Positions 57,454 to 64,000 of a stretch of 64,000 nucleotides of DNA are shown here, one piece after another. Under the pieces are notes generated by a model. The model did not search any database and had not been told where the DNA came from. It saw only the letters and a list, made by a program, of their open reading frames with translations. The translations under genes and the position numbers were made by a program. Position 1 is the stretch's first letter; each line of letters begins with the position of its first letter. Location: contig NZ_AGAV01000014.1 in assembly GCF_000224785.1 (NCBI RefSeq), positions 124,001 through 188,000 of the forward strand, given 5' to 3'. Origin of the DNA: Lentibacillus jeotgali. GTDB lineage: Bacteria > Bacillota > Bacilli > Bacillales > Amphibacillaceae.

Positions 57454-57577
57454 TTCAATCAGTGGGGGTAACCTGTCCCCTGCTGATTGTTAGATGAATC
57501 GGATAGTACTGACAGTTAACCCAGTAAAAATGCCATCGTCTACTGACTGTCGGTTACATGCGGGATAAATTTCACTT
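57454..57577 (+). repeat. Family 1 repeat overlapping the end of yqfC
   Basis: Hairpin 1 (CAATCAGTGGGG and CCCCTGCTGATTG), TTAGATGAATCGGA, a diverged second hairpin and GGTTACATGCGGGATAAA appear in family order. The right end lies inside yqfC and encodes its last residues. Confidence 0.72.
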
Positions 57578-57836
57578 CTTCAATGGTGCCTTCGAGTAAA
57601 ATTTCTTCAGGAAGCATCATTTTCAATACAAATGCATTTCCGGTTATTTGGATATAACCTTTGTTCGACTTTAATCTCAGTTCCGTATCAGAATAAACAA
57701 TTAACCCCTGATGATTTTCAATATAGATATGAAGCTGACCAATCATCGTAATTCTGGGCAGCTCCATCATGACATCGGAAGGAAGTGAAAAATATTTTGT
57801 TAGCCATGGCCTGATCTTCTGTTGCCACTTCTTCAC
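57540..57836 (-). CDS. yqfC: Sporulation protein YqfC
   Basis: A 98-residue YabP/YqfC-family protein (LPRITMIGQLHIYIENHQGL and NAFVLKMMLPEEILLEGTI). It works with YqfD in spore formation. The start is a GTG at 57836 after GAGGGGG. The C-terminal KFIPHVTDSQ is read through a repeat element, so the tail may differ from that of relatives. Confidence 0.88.
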   Translation of the reverse strand: MKKWQQKIRPWLTKYFSLPSDVMMELPRITMIGQLHIYIENHQGLIVYSDTELRLKSNKGYIQITGNAFVLKMMLPEEILLEGTIEEVKFIPHVTDSQ

Positions 57837-57889
57837 TGATGAGGCCCCCTCTCACCATATGTTTATGAATTGTACGGCTGAATAAGAAC

Positions 57890-57942
57890 AAAAAAAGAAC
57901 CAATATCCGGCAGTTTTCAGGCCTGCCTGATATTGGTTCTCT
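57890..57942 (-). terminator. Terminator of yqfB-like gene
   Basis: AGAACCAATATC-GGCAG pairs with CTGCC-ATATTGGTTCT. On the minus strand TTTTTTTG follows. Confidence 0.88.
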
Positions 57943-57954
57943 CGGATCTTTGTC

Positions 57955-58425
57955 TTATTTTTTTCTTTGCGCAACAATACTGCGATACGGTTTTACAGCT
58001 CTTGGCTGCCCCAAAACTTCTGACATAATGACGCCGTTAATTAACCCGGTACGTGTTAGATTGTTGTTCATGCTGTTCCTCAGTCTTTGGTGTTCAGCTG
58101 ATAAATCGGTTCCCGGTTTTCGATTACGCGTGACTATCGCATCATGTTCGCGTCGTGTATCTTGGTGTTCCATCGCATTCATCCGCTCAGCCAATTTTTT
58201 ACGCTGTTCATCCTGCTGCTCTTCAATTGAAGGAGCAGAAGCAGTCGTCTGTGTATCGGCTTTATCCTCCGGGCTGCTGTAGCTCTGATCACCGCCGGAG
58301 GGAGTCGGTGTTGGCTTTGGCGGGTTGCTCTTTCGTTTCGGAATCGGCGTGTCTGAGTCCGCCTTATCCTTGAATAAACCCGAAACCGTTCCAATGATGG
58401 CAAGGATGATCAGAATAACTTCCAT
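57955..58425 (-). CDS. yqfB: YqfB-like membrane-anchored protein
   Basis: A 156-residue protein with one N-terminal membrane segment (EVILIILAIIGTVSGLF). A Pro/Ser/Asp-rich linker is followed by a helical charged C-terminus ending in basic residues. Homology is weak, and I call it YqfB because it follows floA as yqfB follows yqfA in B. subtilis. It probably works with FloA and NfeD in membrane organisation; that is inference. Confidence 0.6.
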   Translation of the reverse strand: MEVILIILAIIGTVSGLFKDKADSDTPIPKRKSNPPKPTPTPSGGDQSYSSPEDKADTQTTASAPSIEEQQDEQRKKLAERMNAMEHQDTRREHDAIVTRNRKPGTDLSAEHQRLRNSMNNNLTRTGLINGVIMSEVLGQPRAVKPYRSIVAQRKK

Positions 58426-58449
58426 CTTAACCCTCCTTGAACTGACAGA

Positions 58450-59457
58450 TTATTTAGTGTGATTATGATTGTCATCATTTTCCTCATTATCCTGAGTTAA
58501 TTTACCAATCGTGTCACGCATATCCGTATCAGCATCAATGTTCTTATAGTTCATATAATCCATAACACCCATATTGCCGGAACGTAATGCTTCCGCAAGT
58601 GCACGTGGCACGTCAGCTTCTGCTTCAACAACTTTTGCACGCATTTCTTCAACCCGGGCAACCATTTCCTGTTCTTGTGCCACGGCCATAGCGCGTCTTT
58701 CTTCCGCCTTGGCCTGAGCAATATTTTTATCAGCTTCAGCCTGATCTGTCTGTAAAATCGCGCCGATGTTTTTCCCGATATCCACATCGGCAATATCAAT
58801 TGACAGAATTTCAAATGCCGTACCCGCATCCAATCCTCTACCCAAAACATTATGCGAGATGGCATCGGGATTTTCCAGTACCTTTGTATGTGCTTCTGAA
58901 CTTCCGATGGTACTTACAACACCTTCGCCGACACGTGCAATGACTGTGTCTTCTCCGGCACCACCGACAAGCCGATCAATGTTCGCCCGTACGGTAATAC
59001 GTGCTTTTGCTTTAACCTCGATACCGTCAATTGCAATACCTGCAATAAAAGGTGTTTCGATAACTTTCGGATTAACGCTCATTTGAACGGCATCCAATAC
59101 ATCACGGCCCGCCAGGTCAATTGCAGCAGCCCGCTCAAATGACAATTCGATATTGGCGCGATGCGCAGCGATCAGAGCATTTACCACCCGATCGACATTC
59201 CCGCCAGCCAGATAGTGGCTTTCCAGCTGATTCGTCGAGACACCAAGTCCCGCTTTATGTGCTTTGATCAGTGGATTAATGACTCTTGACGGCACGACCC
59301 GACGCAAACGCATCCCGACAAGTGTAAAAATGCCTACTTTTACTCCCGCCGCCAGTGCACTGATCCAGAGCATAACCGGAATAAAAGTAAACAACACTGC
59401 CAAGGCAATTATAATAATCGCAATGACAATAATAGGCATCAGTTGTTCAATACTCAT
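58450..59457 (-). CDS. floA: Flotillin-like protein FloA
   Basis: A 335-residue SPFH-type membrane scaffold protein. An N-terminal membrane hairpin ([21 protein letters not shown]) is followed by the SPFH region ([20 protein letters not shown]) and a Glu/Ala-rich coiled coil ([20 protein letters not shown]). FloA marks fluid membrane microdomains. The ATG at 59457 follows AGGAGG. It follows nfeD, but a 184-bp repeat lies between them. Confidence 0.95.
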   Translation of the reverse strand: MSIEQLMPIIVIAIIIIALAVLFTFIPVMLWISALAAGVKVGIFTLVGMRLRRVVPSRVINPLIKAHKAGLGVSTNQLESHYLAGGNVDRVVNALIAAHRANIELSFERAAAIDLAGRDVLDAVQMSVNPKVIETPFIAGIAIDGIEVKAKARITVRANIDRLVGGAGEDTVIARVGEGVVSTIGSSEAHTKVLENPDAISHNVLGRGLDAGTAFEILSIDIADVDIGKNIGAILQTDQAEADKNIAQAKAEERRAMAVAQEQEMVARVEEMRAKVVEAEADVPRALAEALRSGNMGVMDYMNYKNIDADTDMRDTIGKLTQDNEENDDNHNHTK

Positions 59458-59485
59458 GCAAATTCCTCCTACTATGTTTTTTAGC

Positions 59486-59674
59486 ATATGCCCGATTCTG
59501 TTCAACTAACAATCAGCAGCGAAAAAACGTCCCGCAGATTGAAGTTTCTACTTTTCCCCGCATCTAATGGTCAGTATGCAACCAAATTACGGCTGCTGAC
59601 TGACCCTAAATGCCCGATTCTGTTCAACTAACAATCAGCGGGGAAAAACGTCCCGCAGATTGAAGTTTCACTTT
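59486..59674 (-). repeat. Family 1 repeat, full copy between nfeD and floA
   Basis: It has the same order of blocks and the same 184-bp spacing as the copy at 47075, with about 90 percent identity by eye. Hairpin 2 keeps its pairing through changed bases. The nfeD stop codon is formed by its first bases (AAG TGA). Confidence 0.9.
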
Positions 59675-61005
59675 ACCTCACGTACTACAACTCGAGCACC
59701 TTCGACTTTTACAACTTTGACCAATTGATCCTTTTCAATAAATCCGCCCTCAGTCACGACGTCCAAACGTTCGTCTCCAAGGAGAGCACTGCCTGAAGGG
59801 CGTAGAGGTGTTAAAGTTCTGCCCTCCAAACCGATTAAATCCAGACGGTTTTCGGAAGATACATAACCCAATTCTGTTGATGTCTGATCAGTTAATATCA
59901 TACGACGGAAGAATCCTTTATCCCCTCCCATCGTTTTAAATAAGATAATGGAAGCGATAATCGTAACAATAAAAGCGATACTGATACTCATCGCCATATG
60001 TCCTATATCCTGACCTGACATGATGAGCGAGGCGATAATCGCTCCAATACCAAGCAATCCTGCAATTCCGCCAGGCAAAAATAATTCCGCAATAACTAAA
60101 CCAACGCCTAGAATTAGCAATACTAAAGCTTCCATGCCCGCCAGACCTGCAACCATATGCCCGTAAAAAAACAGAATTAATGCCAGTGCTCCCATGATGC
60201 CAGGGATTCCAAACCCGGGTGAAAATAATTCAACAACCAAACCCAAACTGGCGATTGAAAGCAGAATAGGCACCACAACAGGATTTGTGATAAATCGTGC
60301 TATCTGTTCAGATATGGTCATATCTTCCTCAGCAACGGTCGCATTACTGAGTCCTAACGCTCCCAGAAGTTCTGTGCGGTCTTCAACAGTACCGTTTGAA
60401 TAACCGACTTCTGCAGCTGACTCAGGGCCCAGTGTCAGATACTTGCCTTCTTCGGCCGCATATTCCGGAAGATCAATGCTCGGGTCTGCCATCGCTGCAG
60501 CGTAGAGCGGATCACGGCCCTTCGACTCTGCAGCACTTTTCATAGCTGAAAGCCAAGCTGACTGGGCCTTTTTATCCGCTGCTGTTCCATCCTGGTTGAT
60601 GACGCCGCTTGCTCCCATAGTGGCATGAGGTTTCATATAAATATTATCCGTATTTAATGCAATATAAGACCCTGCCGATAATGCTCTGTTGACAATGAAA
60701 GATGTTGTTTCAGTCTCCAGGTTTTGCATTAACTCACCAATCTGTTCAGCAGCCGCAACAGCACCACCCGGGGTGTCAATTTCAAAGATAATATGATCGG
60801 CACCTTCCTGTTCAGCCTTTTCCGTTGCCCTCGTCAAAAAAGCTTCAAGTCCTTTTTCCACTTCATTCTCAATCGGGATAACATAAACCAGCCCCCCGCC
60901 GTTATTCTCTTTAGCATGGGAAACAGAAAGCAAGGTGAACGTGGAACATATTACAATAAGTATAAATGTGAACACTTTGAGCAGCCTGCGTCTGCCATCA
61001 CACAA
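59668..61005 (-). CDS. yqeZ: NfeD membrane serine protease (YqeZ)
   Basis: A long NfeD protein of 445 residues. A signal anchor is followed by a ClpP-like protease domain (EIDTPGGAVAAA, and Ser110 in RALSAGSYIAL with a Lys near 145), then four to five membrane segments and an OB-fold (LVKVVKVEGARVVVREVK). It partners with FloA. I chose the TTG at 61005, five bases after GGGGGG. A SigW-like promoter lies upstream, as in B. subtilis. Confidence 0.92.
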   Translation of the reverse strand: MCDGRRRLLKVFTFILIVICSTFTLLSVSHAKENNGGGLVYVIPIENEVEKGLEAFLTRATEKAEQEGADHIIFEIDTPGGAVAAAEQIGELMQNLETETTSFIVNRALSAGSYIALNTDNIYMKPHATMGASGVINQDGTAADKKAQSAWLSAMKSAAESKGRDPLYAAAMADPSIDLPEYAAEEGKYLTLGPESAAEVGYSNGTVEDRTELLGALGLSNATVAEEDMTISEQIARFITNPVVVPILLSIASLGLVVELFSPGFGIPGIMGALALILFFYGHMVAGLAGMEALVLLILGVGLVIAELFLPGGIAGLLGIGAIIASLIMSGQDIGHMAMSISIAFIVTIIASIILFKTMGGDKGFFRRMILTDQTSTELGYVSSENRLDLIGLEGRTLTPLRPSGSALLGDERLDVVTEGGFIEKDQLVKVVKVEGARVVVREVK

Positions 61006-61041
61006 ACTAACCCCCCCTTTCAATGACCCGGCAATTATAAC

Positions 61042-61068
61042 TACGTTTTCTATGTGTAAATGGTTTCA
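61042..61068 (-). promoter_or_regulatory. SigW-like promoter of nfeD-floA-yqfB
   Basis: On the minus strand TGAAAC and CGTA are 17 bases apart, 36 bases before nfeD. The SigW consensus is TGAAAC-N16-CGTA, and SigW drives yqeZ-yqfAB in B. subtilis. The one-base longer spacer is the only deviation. Confidence 0.65.
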
Positions 61069-61154
61069 ATTATGTATAATAAATAAATCGTAACATAATC
61101 ACAGGTGAAGATGTTAGTTGACTCTTAAAATTAATATATGGTCTCAATATGGCA

Positions 61155-61186
61155 AAAGGTCTTGCCAATTATGACAAGACCTTTGA
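61155..61186 (-). terminator. Terminator of rpsU-yqeY
   Basis: AAAGGTCTTG and CAAGACCTTT pair around a 10-base loop; TTTTGCC follows on the minus strand. Confidence 0.85.
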
Positions 61187-61190
61187 ACAT

Positions 61191-61637
61191 TTAATTTAAA
61201 TGTTTTTGAACAAGTTTATTTATTTGTGCACCATCTGCCCTACCTTTAACTTTAGGCATGATAGTGCTCATTACGTTGCCCATGTCTTTTTTGGAAGCAG
61301 CATTTACTTCCTTGATAGTGGCCTTCACTATCTCCTCCAGCTCTTCTTCTGTCAGCTGCTGGGGCATGTATGCCTGTATTACATCAATTTCGACTTCAAG
61401 TTTGTCAACAAGATCATCGCGTCCAGCTGATTTAAATTCTTGGAGGGAATCCTTCCTTTGCTTCAGTTCTCTTGAAAGTACTGTCAGTTCCTCGTCTTCC
61501 GAAAGATTTTTATTACCAAGTTTAATTGACTCATTTTGCAATGAGGCTTTTAACATGCGTATGATCGCAAGTTTATCCTTTTCCTTACTTTTCATCGCCT
61601 GTTTCATATCCTGGTTCAGCTGTTCAGTTAATGTCAT
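61191..61637 (-). CDS. yqeY: GatB/YqeY domain protein YqeY
   Basis: A 148-residue helical protein similar to the tail of GatB. It begins [21 protein letters not shown] and contains [13 protein letters not shown]. It may touch tRNA, but its role is unproven. The start at 61637 is preceded by GAAGGTG. It follows rpsU by 19 bp. Confidence 0.92.
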   Translation of the reverse strand: MTLTEQLNQDMKQAMKSKEKDKLAIIRMLKASLQNESIKLGNKNLSEDEELTVLSRELKQRKDSLQEFKSAGRDDLVDKLEVEIDVIQAYMPQQLTEEELEEIVKATIKEVNAASKKDMGNVMSTIMPKVKGRADGAQINKLVQKHLN

Positions 61638-61656
61638 GGGCCATGCACCTTCTTTA

Positions 61657-61830
61657 CTATTTGCGCTTTCTGGCAGCTTCAGATTTTTTCTTGCGTCGTA
61701 CGCTTGGTTTTTCATAATGTTCACGCTTACGATATTCCTTCAATGTACCGCTTTTGGATACGTTGCGTTTAAAGCGACGAAGAGCATCTTCAAGAGACTC
61801 GTTTTTACGAACGCGAGTTGTATTTGACAT
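61657..61830 (-). CDS. rpsU: 30S ribosomal protein S21
   Basis: A 57-residue very basic protein ([19 protein letters not shown] and a Lys/Arg tail). The ATG at 61830 follows GGAGGGAGGG. It pairs with yqeY as in most Firmicutes. Confidence 0.96.
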   Translation of the reverse strand: MSNTTRVRKNESLEDALRRFKRNVSKSGTLKEYRKREHYEKPSVRRKKKSEAARKRK

Positions 61831-61973
61831 GCTAATTTCCCTCCCTCCGAAGCACAAAACAAAAAATAATAGCAAAAACATGTATAATATATCACATGTC
61901 TTTGCTAATTATAATATAATAGGACTGTTTAGGTCAACTTAAAATATTGCTAAGTGATAAAATTCAGGCATAC

Positions 61974-62645
61974 TTAATAGTCAGATGAACCTGTTTCACC
62001 AGCTATGATATCAACTCCGGAACTGGCGCCAATCCTTGTTGCACCGGCATCAATCATGGCTTTTGTGGTCTGAAGGTCACGGACGCCGCCTGAAGCCTTA
62101 ACACCCATGTCGCTGCCAACAGTTTCCCGCATTAACTTGACATCTTCCGCGTTGGCTCCGCCGCCGGAAAAACCGGTCGATGTTTTAACAAAGTCTGCTC
62201 CTGCTGCTTTTGCTAGCTTACACGCACGAAACTTTTCATCATCTGTTAGCAGGGATGTTTCGATGATTACTTTGGTTAGGGCACTCCCCTTCGCTGCTTC
62301 AACAACTGCTTCAATATCCCGCTGTACGGCTTCATCATTTTTTGATTTTAATTCGCCGATATTGATGACCATATCCACCTCTTCAGCGCCTTCCTGAATG
62401 GCTTGTTTTGTCTCGTGCACTTTGGCCGCTGTAGAAGTAGCGCCCAGCGGAAAGCCTATGACAGTACACACCTTCACATCAGTATCCTTCAGATGATCAT
62501 AGCAGAACGGCACCCAGTATGGATTGACACAGACTGAAGCAAATCCATGTTCACGTGCCTCCTGAACAATTTGATCAATCTTTTCTTTCGATGTATCAGA
62601 TTTTAGCTGTGTATGATCAATGTATTTAGCAAGATTCATACTCAT
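61974..62645 (-). CDS. deoC: Deoxyribose-phosphate aldolase
   Basis: Splits deoxyribose 5-phosphate into glyceraldehyde 3-phosphate and acetaldehyde. The 223-residue TIM barrel has the Schiff-base Lys154 in FVKTSTGF, Asp91 in EEVDMVIN and [10 protein letters not shown]. In B. subtilis deoC lies with nupC and pdp elsewhere; here it stands between mtaB and rpsU. GGGAGG precedes the ATG. Confidence 0.96.
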   Translation of the reverse strand: MSMNLAKYIDHTQLKSDTSKEKIDQIVQEAREHGFASVCVNPYWVPFCYDHLKDTDVKVCTVIGFPLGATSTAAKVHETKQAIQEGAEEVDMVINIGELKSKNDEAVQRDIEAVVEAAKGSALTKVIIETSLLTDDEKFRACKLAKAAGADFVKTSTGFSGGGANAEDVKLMRETVGSDMGVKASGGVRDLQTTKAMIDAGATRIGASSGVDIIAGETGSSDY

Positions 62646-62691
62646 TAATTGCTTCCTCCCAGCATTAGTTGTTCGTTCGTACTTCTTTGGG

Positions 62692-62719
62692 AAAAATTCC
62701 CGGCAGTATCCGGGAATTA
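62692..62719 (-). terminator. Terminator of mtaB
   Basis: AATTCCCGG and CCGGGAATT pair perfectly around six bases; TTTTT follows on the minus strand. It overlaps the mtaB stop codon. Confidence 0.85.
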
Positions 62720-64000
62720 AGAGGAAACCTCTGTCTTTCCATTTTGAGCATCCTCCATAACCCTTACAAATGCACCTTTATTGTAAGGATAGCCTGACTC
62801 CGTGACTTTCACACGTACAATTTGCCCGATTAAATCTTTCGTTCCGTTGAACCGGACTTTCAAGTAATTATCAGTATAGCCTTCAAGTACACTTTCTTCA
62901 GTTTCATTCACGTGTTCCTCCGGGATGACTTCGAGCACTTCATCCTCATAACCGGATGCATATTCTTTTGCGAGCTGATTGGATAATTCAATCATCCGGT
63001 TAACCCGTTCATTTTTGACATCAGCGTCAACCTGATCATCCATATGGGCAGCAGGCGTACCAGTTCTTCTTGAGAATGGAAAAACATGCAACTCTGAGTA
63101 ACCAATTTCTTGAACAAAATTATAGGTCTCCATGAATTCTTCTTCTGTCTCACCCGGGAAACCGACTATGACGTCAGATGTAATCGCCAGTCCAGGCAGA
63201 GCCCGACGGATTTTATCCACTTTCTGCCTATAATAGTCGGTTGAATATTTTCTCCGCATACGATGCAGCACCGTATCAGATCCTGCCTGCAGCGGAATAT
63301 GCAAATGCCGGACAATTTTTTCTGATTTATCTAGTACATCAATGACTTCATCTGTAATCTGGCTTGCTTCAATGGATGAAATACGAATCCGCTTCAAGCC
63401 TTCCACTTCTGTTTCAAGCTCCTGAAGCAATTTGGCAAAATTATAATCATTCATATCTTCACCATAGCCAGCCGTATGGATTCCGGTGAGCACAATCTCT
63501 TTATACCCCGCATCAACGAGATTTTGCGCCTGTTTTATGACATTTTCAGGGTCCCGTGACCGCAGCAGCCCCCTTGACCATGGAATAATGCAAAATGTGC
63601 AGAAGTTGTTGCACCCTTCCTGTATCTTTAACGATGCACGTGTGCGATCAGTAAATTCAGGTACATCCATTTCTTCAAAGACACGATTTTTCATGATATT
63701 TGTAACACCATTCACCGGTTCACGCGTCTTCTGGTGCTCTTCAATGTAGTCAATCATTTTTTTCCTGTTCTGTGTCCCGACAATCACATCAACGCCGGGT
63801 ATTTCCATAATTTCACCAGGGGACGTCTGTGCATAACAGCCTGTCACACATATGACAGCATCCGGATTTCTGCGCACTGCTCGTCTGATAACCTGCCTGC
63901 TTTTCTTGTCACCGGTATTTGTTACGGTACATGTGTTAATAACATACACATCCGACTGACGGTCAAAGTCAACGCGTTCGTAGCCGCTGTCTTTAAACAT
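62717..64000 (-). CDS. mtaB: tRNA t6A37 methylthiotransferase MtaB (5' end missing)
   Basis: Radical-SAM enzyme that adds a methylthio group to t6A37 in ANN-decoding tRNAs. The visible 427 residues lack about the first 25. INTCTVTN and VTGCYAQ hold Cys of the auxiliary cluster; the radical-SAM motif CNNFCTFC is at 130-137; a TRAM domain ends the protein. It continues off the right edge. Confidence 0.95.
   Translation of the reverse strand: MFKDSGYERVDFDRQSDVYVINTCTVTNTGDKKSRQVIRRAVRRNPDAVICVTGCYAQTSPGEIMEIPGVDVIVGTQNRKKMIDYIEEHQKTREPVNGVTNIMKNRVFEEMDVPEFTDRTRASLKIQEGCNNFCTFCIIPWSRGLLRSRDPENVIKQAQNLVDAGYKEIVLTGIHTAGYGEDMNDYNFAKLLQELETEVEGLKRIRISSIEASQITDEVIDVLDKSEKIVRHLHIPLQAGSDTVLHRMRRKYSTDYYRQKVDKIRRALPGLAITSDVIVGFPGETEEEFMETYNFVQEIGYSELHVFPFSRRTGTPAAHMDDQVDADVKNERVNRMIELSNQLAKEYASGYEDEVLEVIPEEHVNETEESVLEGYTDNYLKVRFNGTKDLIGQIVRVKVTESGYPYNKGAFVRVMEDAQNGKTEVSS

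Overview
The window comes from a low-GC Gram-positive spore-former of the family Bacillaceae. The gene order from yqhL to mtaB follows the B. subtilis yqhL-yqeV segment almost gene for gene. The window also has GerA/SpoVA-type and YqfC/YqfD spore genes, strong Shine-Dalgarno sites, frequent TTG and GTG starts, a gcvT glycine riboswitch and a glyQS T-box. My best guess is a halotolerant genus near Virgibacillus, Oceanobacillus or Lentibacillus. That placement is inference from acidic linkers and gene style, not proof.

Layout: 1-4580 holds the end of a rhodanese gene and the glycine cleavage operon (gcvT-gcvPA-gcvPB) behind a tandem glycine riboswitch. 4700-7400 holds yqhH-yqhG and yqzE. 7400-11870 holds shikimate kinase and the seven-gene comG operon for the DNA-uptake pseudopilus. 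12100-24420 holds small conserved genes (yqgY, yqgX, yqgW, yqgQ, yqgO, rpmG), lipoteichoic acid synthase, glucokinase, a spore germination protein, the GluP rhomboid protease, a ThiF/MoeB enzyme and 5-formyl-THF cyclo-ligase. 24460-29110 is the phosphate operon pstS-pstC-pstA-pstB-phoU, preceded by four PhoP-box hexamers spaced 11 bp apart. 29280-33600 holds pbpA, yqgE and sodA. 33840-34430 is a six-gene tRNA cluster (Asn, Met, His, Ile2, Ser, Phe). 34760-38660 holds a Na/Pi transporter with a PhoU domain, a short NfeD protein and several small membrane or secreted proteins.

38760-46540 holds nfo, cshB, yqfO, trmK, cytochrome c-550, sigA and dnaG. 46540-47260 is the largest gap (about 720 bp). 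It holds an unexplained folded leader ahead of dnaG and a 190-bp repeat. 47258-52100 holds ccpN with its PPDK regulator, and glyQS behind a T-box. 52150-57840 holds recO, yqzL, era, dgkA, ybeY, phoH, yqfD and yqfC. 57950-64000 holds yqfB, floA, nfeD (behind a SigW-like promoter), yqeY, rpsU, deoC and an mtaB that runs off the end.

Most genes are ordinary core genes. The unusual content lies between them. One dispersed hairpin-rich repeat family has six copies; two 184-bp copies supply the stop codons of yqfL and nfeD, and one encodes the last residues of yqfC. A second repeat family abuts three intrinsic terminators. There is a candidate C-rich small RNA at about 12535-12620 and a candidate switching leader upstream of dnaG-sigA. 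Several genes found at these positions in B. subtilis (sinIR-tapA-sipW-tasA, ispG, zur, pgpH, cdd, yqxD) are absent here.
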